Shown: positions 52,217 to 60,617 of the stretch, one piece after another
Numbering within the stretch: position 1 is the stretch's first letter
How the letters are laid out: each line of letters begins with the position of its first letter
From: Enterobacter_D sp963521185
Lineage (GTDB): Bacteria > Pseudomonadota > Gammaproteobacteria > Enterobacterales > Enterobacteriaceae
DNA length: 64,000 nt
Direction: 5' to 3'
NCBI GenBank assembly: GCA_963521185.1
Contig: CAUQTV010000005.1
Span: 124,001-188,000, forward strand
Program-made: the position numbers and the translations under genes
Notes under the pieces: model-generated
Seen by the model: the letters and a program-made list of their open reading frames with translations, nothing else
Told to the model about the DNA's origin: nothing
Databases searched by the model: none

Positions 52217-52645
52217 ATGGATCATCAGTTGTTGAACGTCATTCACCTTATTTCGGGCATGATATGGCTGGGCGGATTAATATTGATGGCGGTGGTGGCC
52301 TGCGCCGCGAGCAAAAACCGCGGCACTAACAGTGCTGTTGAGCTATTGGTAGGCAATGTGCTCAGCTGGAGTCGCAGCGTGACGTCTCCGGCGATGGTGA
52401 TCCTGTGGGCCTGCGGAATTGCGATGATCGTCAGCCACGGCGGCGATATCCCGCTCTGGCTAATCCTGAAAATTGTGGTGCTGTTGCTGCTCTCCGGCCT
52501 GCACGGTTTTCTCTCTGCCACGCTGCGCAAAATGTCGGGCGGTGCCGTTCCCCCGGCGCGTGCGATCGTTCGTATTGCCCCGGTAATCATTATCATTGCC
52601 GTGGCGCTGGTAGTGATATTAGCGAAACTGGGCCATTCTCTTTGA
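52217..52645 (+). CDS. CopD-family integral membrane protein
   Basis: A 142-residue protein with four hydrophobic segments, similar to the CopD/YebZ-type membrane domain and its relatives. It begins LLNVIHLISGMIWLGGLILMAVVAC, with His/Trp in the first helix as in the family. The other helices are PAMVILWACGIAMIV, LWLILKIVVLLLLSGLHG and IVRIAPVIIIIAVALVVILAKLG. A role in metal or heme-linked membrane chemistry is possible but unproven. AAGGG precedes the start. It is divergent from the Fur-box operon. Confidence 0.75.
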   Translation: MDHQLLNVIHLISGMIWLGGLILMAVVACAASKNRGTNSAVELLVGNVLSWSRSVTSPAMVILWACGIAMIVSHGGDIPLWLILKIVVLLLLSGLHGFLSATLRKMSGGAVPPARAIVRIAPVIIIIAVALVVILAKLGHSL

Positions 52646-52757
52646 GCGCCGTCTGCTACGCTTAGGACTGTATCTCAATTAGCGACATACCGCGCTGTCA
52701 TTCATAATTCGTTGCATTGTGAATGCTCTGAAATTGATGACGTGCGCTTATTTCCAG

Positions 52758-52794
52758 GCGGCTGTTTTTTCTTCGAAAACAGCCGCTTGTTTGT
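52758..52794 (+). terminator. Rho-independent terminator after the CopD-like gene
   Basis: GCGGCTGTTTT (52758-52768) and AAAACAGCCGC (52776-52786) form an 11-bp stem with a 7-nt loop, followed by TTGTTTGTTT. It separates the CopD-like gene from treF. Confidence 0.85.
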
Positions 52795-52934
52795 TTGCGC
52801 TCATCAGCGAGCCGCCAGGAATTGTGATCTGCCGCACAGTTTGTACTTCAAATAGCACCATGAATGTCTAAGCTTATAAGAGAACCGGGCAACACCCGTC
52901 TTTTTTTACGACAAAACTGGAGGTCTGAATCACT

Positions 52935-54584
52935 ATGTTCAACCACAAACTACAACAAGATGAATCCGTTGAATTCGTGACCGAAGAATTAATCCGTTTT
53001 GAAACCGATCCGTGCGAGCTTAAGCTTGAAGAGATGATTGAAGCTGAGCCGGAACCGGAGATGATCGAAGGCTACCCCGCCTCCGATGCTCTGACCCCTG
53101 CCGATCGTTATCTGGAACTGTTTGAACACGTGCAGTCCACCCGTCTGTTTGTCGACAGCAAAACCTTCCCCGACTGCGCGCCCAAAATGGACCCGCTCGA
53201 TATTCTCATTCGTTACCGTCGCATCAAGCGCCGCCCGGACTTCAACCTGCGCCAGTTCATTCTGGCCCACTTCTGGTTGCCGGAGCGTCGCGGCGGCGAA
53301 TATGTCTCTGATCCGTCCAACTCGCTGAAAGAGCATATCGATCAGCTGTGGCCGGTATTGACGCGTGAACCGCAGGATCATATTCCCTGGTCATCACTGC
53401 TGGCGCTGCCGCAGGCCTATATCGTGCCGGGCGGGCGATTTAGCGAAACCTATTACTGGGACTCCTACTTCACCATGCTCGGTCTCGCAGAGAGCGGGCG
53501 CAACGACCTGCTCAAATGCATGGCGGATAACTTCGCCTGGATGATTGAGAACTATGGTCACATTCCCAACGGCAACCGCACCTATTATCTCAGCCGTTCA
53601 CAGCCGCCGGTGTTTGCGCTGATGGTCGAACTGTTTGAGGAAGACGGCGTGCGCGGTGCAAGGCGCTATCTTGATCATCTGCTGATGGAATACGCCTTCT
53701 GGATGGATGGCGCAGAATCCCTGGCGTTGAATCAGGCCTATCGCCATGCGGTTCGCATGCCCGACGGTTCGCTGCTCAACCGCTACTGGGACGACCGTGA
53801 CACCCCGCGCGATGAATCCTGGCTTGAGGACGTGGAAACCGCCCGTCACTCGACCCGCCCGGCCAACGAAGTTTACCGGGATCTGCGTGCCGGTGCGGCG
53901 TCAGGCTGGGACTACTCTTCCCGCTGGCTGCGCGATCCCAATCGCCTCGCCAGTATCCGCACCACGCAGTTTATTCCCATCGATTTGAACGCGTTTCTGT
54001 TCAAACTGGAAAGCGCGATTGCCAATATTTCCGGATTGAAAGGCGACCGTGAAGGCGAAGCGCTGTTCCGCCAGCGCGCGAGCGATCGCCGGGCGGCAGT
54101 CAACCGCTATCTGTGGGATGACGAAAAGGGCTGTTACCGCGATTACGACTGGCGTCGGGGGGAAATGGCGCTGTTCTCGGCGGCGGGTATTGTGCCGCTG
54201 TATGTGGGCATGGCGACTCACGAGCAGGCTGAGCGCCTGGCGCAGGCCGTGCGTGAGCGCTTGCTTACGCCAGGAGGCGTCATGGCGACGGAATACGAAA
54301 CCGGCGAGCAGTGGGACAAACCCAACGGCTGGGCACCCTTACAGTGGATGGCGATTCAGGGCTTTAAACTGTATGGCAACGATCCGCTGGGCGACGAAAT
54401 CGCCCACAGCTGGCTCAATACCGTCAACCATTTCTACAAGCGCCATCACAAGCTGATTGAGAAGTACCACATCGCCACCGGCACGCCCCGCGAGGGTGGC
54501 GGCGGTGAGTACCCGTTGCAGGATGGCTTCGGCTGGACCAACGGCGTGGTGCGTCGGCTGATTGGCTTATACGGCGAACCTTAA
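52935..54584 (+). CDS. treF: Cytoplasmic trehalase TreF
   Basis: A 549-residue glycoside hydrolase family 37 enzyme, the E. coli length, cleaving trehalose to two glucose molecules in the cytoplasm. The two trehalase signatures are present: PGGRFSETYYWDSYFTMLG (about 167-185) and QWDKPNGWAPLQW (about 459-471), followed by a Gly-rich GGGGEY. No signal peptide is present, which separates it from periplasmic TreA. In E. coli it is induced by high osmolarity and stationary phase. Confidence 0.97.
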   Translation: MFNHKLQQDESVEFVTEELIRFETDPCELKLEEMIEAEPEPEMIEGYPASDALTPADRYLELFEHVQSTRLFVDSKTFPDCAPKMDPLDILIRYRRIKRRPDFNLRQFILAHFWLPERRGGEYVSDPSNSLKEHIDQLWPVLTREPQDHIPWSSLLALPQAYIVPGGRFSETYYWDSYFTMLGLAESGRNDLLKCMADNFAWMIENYGHIPNGNRTYYLSRSQPPVFALMVELFEEDGVRGARRYLDHLLMEYAFWMDGAESLALNQAYRHAVRMPDGSLLNRYWDDRDTPRDESWLEDVETARHSTRPANEVYRDLRAGAASGWDYSSRWLRDPNRLASIRTTQFIPIDLNAFLFKLESAIANISGLKGDREGEALFRQRASDRRAAVNRYLWDDEKGCYRDYDWRRGEMALFSAAGIVPLYVGMATHEQAERLAQAVRERLLTPGGVMATEYETGEQWDKPNGWAPLQWMAIQGFKLYGNDPLGDEIAHSWLNTVNHFYKRHHKLIEKYHIATGTPREGGGGEYPLQDGFGWTNGVVRRLIGLYGEP

Positions 54585-54602
54585 CGCGTCCGCTTCATGC
54601 CG

Positions 54603-54634
54603 GATGCCGGGCAGGCGACGCCGCGCCCGGCATC
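54603..54634. terminator. Hairpin between convergent treF and the HEPN gene
   Basis: GATGCCGGGC (54603-54612) and GCCCGGCATC (54625-54634) form a perfect 10-bp stem around a 12-nt loop, followed by TTCCTCC on the + strand. Confidence 0.75.
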
Positions 54635-54643
54635 TTCCTCCGC

Positions 54644-56242
54644 TTAATCAATCACGTCATAAATCGACGACTGGATTTTGGCCCATTTCGCGTTCTGTGC
54701 GTTCGGCTCTGCGCTCTGGCGTTTCAGCGCCTGATCGGTTTCATACTGCTGGCGTTTAACGACCGCCGGGCTGGTGCAGAAAGCCTGCAAATACGCTTTG
54801 CGCTGAGACGTAAGCTTCTGACCATTCGACATCGCATGGCTTAGCGTGGTGAGAAAACGCCGACACGGCTTTAGCTCATCCATTTGCAGCCGATAGCGCA
54901 ACAGCAGATCCAGCACATCGTCATTGTTCGCCGCCAGCGCCTCTTCGGTCCATGAGAGCTTCCAGTTCATGCCACCTCTCAAAAAGTACAACGCCACGCG
55001 AGTGTCATTGCGGGTAATAGCCGAGCGGAAGTTGCTCTCATCCCAGGTGATGCCCATACGGGTCAGACTCTCGCGGGAAGAGGGTTTTTCACGCTCCGGG
55101 CCGGTCACTTCCAGCGTCATTTTCGGCTCCAGCTCGCTGGCCACCGGTCCGGCGTTGGTGCTGCTATAAATCCACAGCGCGCCGCCGAGAATGACGAGCA
55201 CCATCACGCCTACCGCGCCCCACAGCGCCCCCATCACCAGCTGATCGCGCTCTTCGGGCGATCGCTGTGGGCGCAGGCCGGGCCGCTCGATATTGTCACG
55301 CACCTCAAAAATATCACCGCCAGCGGTGCGCATCTTTTTCCGCGACCACTCCCAAAACCCGTGCAGTTCATCAACCCCCACCGCCAGTAGCGCCGCCGGA
55401 TTGGTTTTGGTGCGCCCCTGATCGAACGCGCGCTGAACGGCACCGGTGATTTGCGGGTAGTAGTTATCCAGCAGACTGAGCTGCGTCGGGGTCAGAGGCT
55501 GCTGCGCGGCGATGGTATTGCGGATCTGGCGCACATCATCGAGGAAGATTTGCAGCGTTTTGCGCGGCTCCACAAAGAGCGTCAGCGCTTCCTGATCGTC
55601 AAACAGCGCGGCGTGATGCTGGGAGAACTCCTTCTTATCCACCAGCATCAGCGCCATTTCACTGAACAGCATGCCGCTCAGCACGTCGTTACGCTCGCCC
55701 AGCTTCAGCCAGCGGCGCACGCGATCGACACCAAACTGCGTTTTCAGGTGATTTCGCAACCGCGTGGCATCGGGCCACGCCTCGTACACCAGCGATTTGA
55801 TCATCAGCTCAATCGCGCGTAGCTGCGCCAGCGCACGCGTTTGCTGCGCGCCATCCGCTAAGCGGATCTCGGTGCTGTAGGTGAGCAGCGGCTGCTTGTG
55901 TCGCAGATTTTCCAGCGCGGAAATAAAGCGCAGTGCCACAATCAGCTGGTTCTGGCTGACCTCCTGGCCGCTCTCATATTGCGGCACGCGCTGTTGCAGG
56001 TGGCGCAGCTGTAACGTGAACTGGGTCAGCTCGGCATCGTTGAGCTTCAGGCGATTCGCCACCGCCCCCCAGCCGCCGAGGTTCATTCTGGCGATATCCA
56101 GTTGTTCCAGGAACCAACGGGGATCTTTGCCTTCGCTCGCACGCATTCCCAATAATGAGAGGATCTCGATAGAGGCCTGACGGATAATCCCGATACACTG
56201 TTCAAACTGTTCGCGAACGTGTTGCGATGAATTTAGCGACAT
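54644..56242 (-). CDS. HEPN-like/ankyrin-like membrane protein (STY4199-type family)
   Basis: A 532-residue protein. Residues about 1-300 are helical and contain the HEPN-like segment LDDVRQIRNTIAAQQ (about 235-248). It has Arg-Asn at 241-242 but Ala at 246 where an RNxxxH motif would need His. One membrane helix follows (LVMGALWGAVGVMVLVILGGALWIYS, about 335-360). The C-terminal part contains an ankyrin-like pair of helices (FRSAITRNDTRVALYFLRGGMNW, EALAANNDDVLDLLLRYRL). I recognise it as the family called STY4199 in Salmonella, located near treF there; the function is unknown. The start has AAAGGAAAATA upstream. Confidence 0.72.
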   Translation of the reverse strand: MSLNSSQHVREQFEQCIGIIRQASIEILSLLGMRASEGKDPRWFLEQLDIARMNLGGWGAVANRLKLNDAELTQFTLQLRHLQQRVPQYESGQEVSQNQLIVALRFISALENLRHKQPLLTYSTEIRLADGAQQTRALAQLRAIELMIKSLVYEAWPDATRLRNHLKTQFGVDRVRRWLKLGERNDVLSGMLFSEMALMLVDKKEFSQHHAALFDDQEALTLFVEPRKTLQIFLDDVRQIRNTIAAQQPLTPTQLSLLDNYYPQITGAVQRAFDQGRTKTNPAALLAVGVDELHGFWEWSRKKMRTAGGDIFEVRDNIERPGLRPQRSPEERDQLVMGALWGAVGVMVLVILGGALWIYSSTNAGPVASELEPKMTLEVTGPEREKPSSRESLTRMGITWDESNFRSAITRNDTRVALYFLRGGMNWKLSWTEEALAANNDDVLDLLLRYRLQMDELKPCRRFLTTLSHAMSNGQKLTSQRKAYLQAFCTSPAVVKRQQYETDQALKRQSAEPNAQNAKWAKIQSSIYDVID

Positions 56243-56381
56243 TATTTTCCTTTAAGTGCAACCAGACGACGTTTGTTTCGGTAGCAATATTTTCCATTTT
56301 TTTCTTTTTTTACGGGCACTTAAAAGATAGTCCAGAATAATGTGAATATCAGTGACCAACCTATAAATCCTGGAAGTGAAT

Positions 56382-56909
56382 ATGATTGCGCTGAGCACCG
56401 ACCGCCTTTTTTGTCGCCAGATCCAATCCATCGACTGGCCCTTCTTTCTGTCACTTTATGAACATACTGGAATCATGCGTTTTGTGAGCGACCCGCGCTC
56501 TCATCAGGAGATCCACGACGGGTTCGATGAGCGCTTACCCCCCTGGACGCCCGGCAGCGCGCACTGGCTGTGCCTGGTCGTGTTCGAGCGCGCAACGAAT
56601 TTACCGATTGGCTTAACGGGCTACGTGCACCGGGAGGATGACTGCGCGGAAGTGGGCTTCTTGTTTGTGCCTGAGGCCCAGGGCAAAGGCTTTGCCGCGG
56701 AGTCCCTGCGGGCGGTCTGCGACTATGCCTTCCACGAGGGCGGCATTCGGCGGCTGATCGCCTCGGTAGCCGTTGGCAATGTCGCCTCAAAGCGGCTGCT
56801 GGAGAAAACGGGCTTTGTTCTGGAGGGCGAACTGCGCGAAGCATTCTGGCTGGCGGGGGCGTGGCACAACGACTGGCTTTTCGGTTTGCTGCGCCACGAA
56901 TACCGCTGA
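56382..56909 (+). CDS. GNAT family N-acetyltransferase (RimJ/RimL-like)
   Basis: A 175-residue GNAT acetyltransferase. It starts MIALSTDRLFCRQIQSIDW, contains the acetyl-CoA loop FLFVPEAQGKGFAAESLRAVCDYAF (about 90-114) and the C-terminal ASKRLLEKTGFVLEGELREAFWLAG typical of RimJ/RimL relatives. The acceptor is unknown. ATG 56382 is chosen over an in-frame GTG at 56376 because GGAAG lies 5 nt before it. Confidence 0.85.
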   Translation: MIALSTDRLFCRQIQSIDWPFFLSLYEHTGIMRFVSDPRSHQEIHDGFDERLPPWTPGSAHWLCLVVFERATNLPIGLTGYVHREDDCAEVGFLFVPEAQGKGFAAESLRAVCDYAFHEGGIRRLIASVAVGNVASKRLLEKTGFVLEGELREAFWLAGAWHNDWLFGLLRHEYR

Positions 56910-56992
56910 TCCAGACGATTCGCCCTGAACGCACGCGATCTTTATGCCAGGCTTAACAGGTTGCTATTCAGGCAAAAGCGTAAGGAGCCAGT

Positions 56993-57391
56993 ATGCAGAA
57001 AATGATCATTGCCGCCACCGTCGCGGCACTTTTTACTCTCCCGGCCATTGCCGAAGAGGCCCCCGGTCTGAAAGCGGACAAAGCGCCACCGCCCGCGCAC
57101 AAACTTGATGACGGGTATCGTGGCATTGAAGATGCGCGTACCATGAACGTGAAGCAGGCCGTTGAGATGCATAACGGCGCGTCAATTTCATTGCGGGGGA
57201 ATTTGATTGAGAAGAAAGGCGCGGATCTCTACACCTTCCGCGACAAATCCGGTCAACTTGACGCCTATATTCCTGTTGCCATTTTCGATGGCAAAAACGT
57301 CAGCCCGGATGAGTTAGTGGGGATCAGCGGCTCGCTCGATTCAACCCAAAAACCACCGCGCATTAAAGTGACCCACTTCCAGAAGCAGTAA
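56993..57391 (+). CDS. YgiW/YdeI family OB-fold stress tolerance protein
   Basis: A 132-residue periplasmic protein with signal peptide MQKMIIAATVAALFTLPAIA. The mature part is the bacterial OB-fold family: APPPAHKLDDGYRGIEDARTMNVKQA, then SISLRGNLIEKKGADLYTFRDKSG and ISGSLD...RIKVTHFQK. It is closer to E. coli YdeI (OmdA) than to YgiW. Relatives contribute to resistance to peroxide and antimicrobial peptides; the ligand is unknown. Confidence 0.87.
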   Translation: MQKMIIAATVAALFTLPAIAEEAPGLKADKAPPPAHKLDDGYRGIEDARTMNVKQAVEMHNGASISLRGNLIEKKGADLYTFRDKSGQLDAYIPVAIFDGKNVSPDELVGISGSLDSTQKPPRIKVTHFQKQ

Positions 57392-57403
57392 CGTCTTCAC
57401 AAA

Positions 57404-57421
57404 CGGGGGCCAACGCCCCCG
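57404..57421. terminator. Perfect hairpin between convergent OB-fold and SDR genes
   Basis: CGGGGGC (57404-57410) and GCCCCCG (57415-57421) pair perfectly around CAAC. It lies 12 nt beyond the OB-fold gene stop codon. Confidence 0.65.
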
Positions 57422-57450
57422 CATCGTCCATCCGCTAAAGAATTCCCCCG

Positions 57451-58209
57451 TTACAGGAACATACCGCCGGACACTTCAATACGCTGGGCGTTCATCCAGC
57501 CAAGCTCGTCGCCAAGCAGCGCAGCGATAGCGTCGCCGATATCATCCGGCAGACCGACGCGGCCCAGCGCGGTTTGCGAGGCGATAAATTTATTCACATT
57601 TTGATCATCACGCACGCGCCCGCCGCTGAAATCCGTTTCAATTGCGCCAGGGGCGATAACGTTTGATGAAATGCCACGCGCGCCTAACTCTTTCGCCTGA
57701 TAGCGGGTCAGCACTTCTATCGCGCCTTTCATGGCCGCATACGCGCTGGAGCCTGGCTGGGCAAAACGCGCCAGACCGGAGGAGACGTTCAGAATGCGGC
57801 CACCGTCTTTCATCAGCGGTAACAGGCGCTGCGTTAAGAAGAAGGGGCCCTTCAGATGGATGTTCACCATCTCATCGAACTGCGCTTCGCTGGTGTCGAT
57901 AAACGCCGCCTGTAAGCCCACTCCGGCGTTGTTCAATAAATAGTCGAAGGTGTCTCTTTTCCAGACGACGTTTAACTGATTTTTTACCGCCTCGGCAAAG
58001 GTTGAAAATTGACCAGCGTCGCTCACGTCGAGGGGCAAGGCCACGGCTTTCGCGCCTTTGCGCGCAATTTCATTCACCACTTCCTGCGCATCCTGCGCAT
58101 TGTGACGGTAAGTCAGGATGATATCTGTTCCCTTCGCCGCCAGCTTCAACGCCGCGTTTTTACCCAGTCCACGGCTACCACCGGTCACGATTGCTATACG
58201 TTGTGTCAT
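57451..58209 (-). CDS. Short-chain dehydrogenase/reductase divergent from the LysR gene
   Basis: A 252-residue SDR with cofactor motif VTGGSRGLGKNAALKLA, DYLLNNAGVG, and catalytic Tyr/Lys in SAYAAMKGAIEVL preceded by NVSSGLAR. It ends RIEVSGGMFL. Start 58209 is preferred (MTQRIAIVTGG, GAGG 6 nt upstream) over the longer open frame to 58347, which would run into the regulator. It is divergent from a LysR gene 119 bp away that probably controls it. The substrate is unknown. Confidence 0.87.
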   Translation of the reverse strand: MTQRIAIVTGGSRGLGKNAALKLAAKGTDIILTYRHNAQDAQEVVNEIARKGAKAVALPLDVSDAGQFSTFAEAVKNQLNVVWKRDTFDYLLNNAGVGLQAAFIDTSEAQFDEMVNIHLKGPFFLTQRLLPLMKDGGRILNVSSGLARFAQPGSSAYAAMKGAIEVLTRYQAKELGARGISSNVIAPGAIETDFSGGRVRDDQNVNKFIASQTALGRVGLPDDIGDAIAALLGDELGWMNAQRIEVSGGMFL

Positions 58210-58328
58210 CAGAAACCTCATTTCAGGGGGGAAGGTGATTGAGATGAAGCTTATTAGGTGGTAGAAAAACAATAAAGACTGCCTGCTGCGCTTCACTGTT
58301 TCATCTACAACAACAATTGGGTTTTGAG

Positions 58329-59231
58329 ATGGATAAAATTTACGCAATGCAACTGTTTATTCGCGTCGCCGAAGTGGAGAGTTTTACCCGCGCGGCAGAC
58401 TCGCTTGGCCTGCCAAAGGGGAGCGTATCGCGTCAGGTTCAGGCGCTGGAGAACCACCTCGGCACGCAATTACTGCACCGCACGACGCGTCGCGTTCAGC
58501 TCACCCAGGACGGCATGGTCTACTACGAGCGGGCGAAAGATCTGCTGGCGAACCTCGACGAACTGGATGGTTTATTTTTGCACGATCCGTCGAGCATCAG
58601 CGGCCGCCTGCGCGTTGACATGCCGGTGGGCGTTGCCAAAAATCTGGTCATTCCCCGCCTGCCCACCTTTCTTCAGCAATACCCCGGCATTGAGGTGGAA
58701 CTGAGCAGCAGCGACCGACTGGTGGACGTGATCCGCGAAGGCTTTGACTGCGTGGTGCGCGTAGGCACGCTTAAAGACTCCGGGCTGATTGCCCGCCCGC
58801 TGGGCAAGCTGTTGGTGATTAACTGTGCCAGCCCTGACTATCTGGCGCGTTTTGGCTTCCCGGACACGCTGGAGGACCTCTCTTCCCACGCCGTCGTGCA
58901 CTATGCGGTAAACCTCGGCGTACGCCCGCAGGGCTTTGAGTACTTCCATCAAAATGCCACCCAATGGGTGAAAACCGGCGGCGTCCTGACGGTGAACAGT
59001 ACCGAAACCTACCACGCCGCCTGCATCGCGGGGTTGGGCATTATTCAGGTGCCACGGGTGGGCGTGCGTGAAGCGCTCCGGGCGCGCAAGCTGGTTGAGA
59101 TCCTGCCGCAGTACCGCGCCCAGCCGATGCCGGTGTCGATCATCTATCCCCATCGCCGCAACCTCTCGCGCCGCGTACACCTGTTTATGGAGTGGCTGTC
59201 GGGGGTAATGAAAGAGTATGTGGATAAGTAG
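58329..59231 (+). CDS. yhjC: LysR-family transcriptional regulator, YhjC-type
   Basis: A 300-residue LysR regulator. The winged helix-turn-helix is MDKIYAMQLFIRVAEVESFTRAADSLGLPKGSVSRQVQALENHLGTQLLHRTTR, written here in parts: AMQLFIRVAEVESFTRAAD, then PKGSVSRQVQALE, then HRTTRRVQLT. The C-terminal domain (GRLRVDMPVGVAKNLV ... GLGIIQVPRVGVREAL) is the effector domain. It aligns end to end with E. coli YhjC, and yhjD/yhjE/yhjG follow in the same order. ATG 58329 is the family start. It probably regulates the divergent SDR gene and itself. Confidence 0.88.
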   Translation: MDKIYAMQLFIRVAEVESFTRAADSLGLPKGSVSRQVQALENHLGTQLLHRTTRRVQLTQDGMVYYERAKDLLANLDELDGLFLHDPSSISGRLRVDMPVGVAKNLVIPRLPTFLQQYPGIEVELSSSDRLVDVIREGFDCVVRVGTLKDSGLIARPLGKLLVINCASPDYLARFGFPDTLEDLSSHAVVHYAVNLGVRPQGFEYFHQNATQWVKTGGVLTVNSTETYHAACIAGLGIIQVPRVGVREALRARKLVEILPQYRAQPMPVSIIYPHRRNLSRRVHLFMEWLSGVMKEYVDK

Positions 59232-59308
59232 AAGGTAAGAAGTCAGCAGCAATCACTGAGCGTCTATAATTTTGGTGAATGCCGTAAAAAATAAGGAATG
59301 CCATTCTG

Positions 59309-60343
59309 ATGACGCCGGAAGAGAACGAGAAACGCCCGACCCAGGATCTGGACTACGATCCGGTCAAAAAGGTCGATACCACCGACAAAACGGACGAAAA
59401 ACCTAAGTCAAATCACAAGGCAGGCACCGCGCTCGGTGCAGTGACGGAGACCGCCGAAAAGATCCAGCGTCGCCCGATGGTCGCGCATTTGATCCGCGCC
59501 ACTCAGCGCTTTAACGATCGCATGGGCAATCAGTTTGGGGCCGCCATCACCTACTTCTCGTTTTTATCGATGATCCCCATCCTGATGGTCTCTTTCGCGG
59601 CGGCGGGCTTTGTGCTGGTGTCGCACCCGACGCTGTTGCAGGACATTTTCGATAAAATCCTGATTAACGTCAGCGATCCCACGCTTGCGGCGACGCTAAA
59701 AAATACCGTCAGCATTGCCGTACAGCAGCGCACCACGGTCGGCCTGGTCGGGCTGGTGGTGGCGCTCTACTCCGGGATTAACTGGATGGGCAACCTGCGC
59801 GAGGCGATCCGCGCCCAGTCGCGGGACGTGTGGGAGCGCAACGCGCAGGATGAAGAGAAAATCTGGATTAAATATTTCCGCGATTTCATCTCACTGATCG
59901 GTCTGCTGGTGGCGCTGGTGGTCACGCTGTCGATCACCTCGATTGCCGGGTCAGCGCAGCAGATGATCATCTCCGCGCTCTATCTGGATTCTATTGAGTG
60001 GTTAAAACCTGCCTGGCGACTGATTGGCCTCGCCATCTCAATTTTTGCCAACTATCTGCTGTTCTTCTGGATTTTCTGGCGTCTGCCGCGTCACCGCCCG
60101 CGCAAAAAAGCGCTGATTCGCGGTACTTTTATTGCCGCCATCGGCTTTGAGGTGATCAAAATCATCATGACTTACACGCTGCCGACGCTGGTGAAATCCC
60201 CGTCCGGCGCGGCGTTTGGGTCGGTGCTGGGCATCATGGCGTTCTTCTACTTCTTCGCGCGTCTGACGCTCTTCTGCGCGGCGTGGATCGCCACCGCTCA
60301 GTACAAGGACGATCCGCGTATGCCGGGTAAAACCCAACGTTAA
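59309..60343 (+). CDS. yhjD: YihY/BrkB-family inner membrane protein YhjD
   Basis: A 344-residue membrane protein of the BrkB/YihY family with a charged cytoplasmic N-terminus (about 1-65) and six membrane segments. Typical stretches are NQFGAAITYFSFLSMIPILMVSFAAAGF and GAAFGSVLGIMAFFYFFARLTLFCAAWIATAQY. In E. coli a YhjD mutation suppresses lethality of Kdo-lipid A deficiency, suggesting a role in lipid transport. A terminator-like hairpin follows. Confidence 0.93.
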   Translation: MTPEENEKRPTQDLDYDPVKKVDTTDKTDEKPKSNHKAGTALGAVTETAEKIQRRPMVAHLIRATQRFNDRMGNQFGAAITYFSFLSMIPILMVSFAAAGFVLVSHPTLLQDIFDKILINVSDPTLAATLKNTVSIAVQQRTTVGLVGLVVALYSGINWMGNLREAIRAQSRDVWERNAQDEEKIWIKYFRDFISLIGLLVALVVTLSITSIAGSAQQMIISALYLDSIEWLKPAWRLIGLAISIFANYLLFFWIFWRLPRHRPRKKALIRGTFIAAIGFEVIKIIMTYTLPTLVKSPSGAAFGSVLGIMAFFYFFARLTLFCAAWIATAQYKDDPRMPGKTQR

Positions 60344-60351
60344 CGCTTCCA

Positions 60352-60385
60352 TCGGGCTGAATAAAAACGCAAAATTTCAGCCCGA
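60352..60385 (+). terminator. Terminator-like hairpin after yhjD
   Basis: TCGGGCTGAA (60352-60361) and TTCAGCCCGA (60376-60385) form a perfect 10-bp stem with a 14-nt A-rich loop, 9 nt past the yhjD stop. A short T-run (CATTTTAG) lies a few bases downstream. Confidence 0.7.
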
Positions 60386-60617
60386 ATGGTCATTTTAGAA
60401 TTAAAAACCAGCCTGTAACTTTTATTTAACCAAAAACCAGTTTTATATTCTGATTTATAAAATCTGTGAAGCATTTCATAGATGATATTTCTCTGGCTTG
60501 AAAATTATTCACTTTTTGCCGATTAAATCACCGCTTCGCCACGGTGTTACAGATTGAAATGTCGCTTTTGCTGTGCGTAATATGGCCGTCCGTTCGCCAC
60601 AAAAATAAGAAATTTCT

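Noticed and set aside
54644..56242. HEPN gene as the toxin of a HEPN/MNT toxin-antitoxin pair
   Set aside because: No MNT nucleotidyltransferase gene is adjacent, the catalytic His is missing, and the protein is far larger than such toxins.
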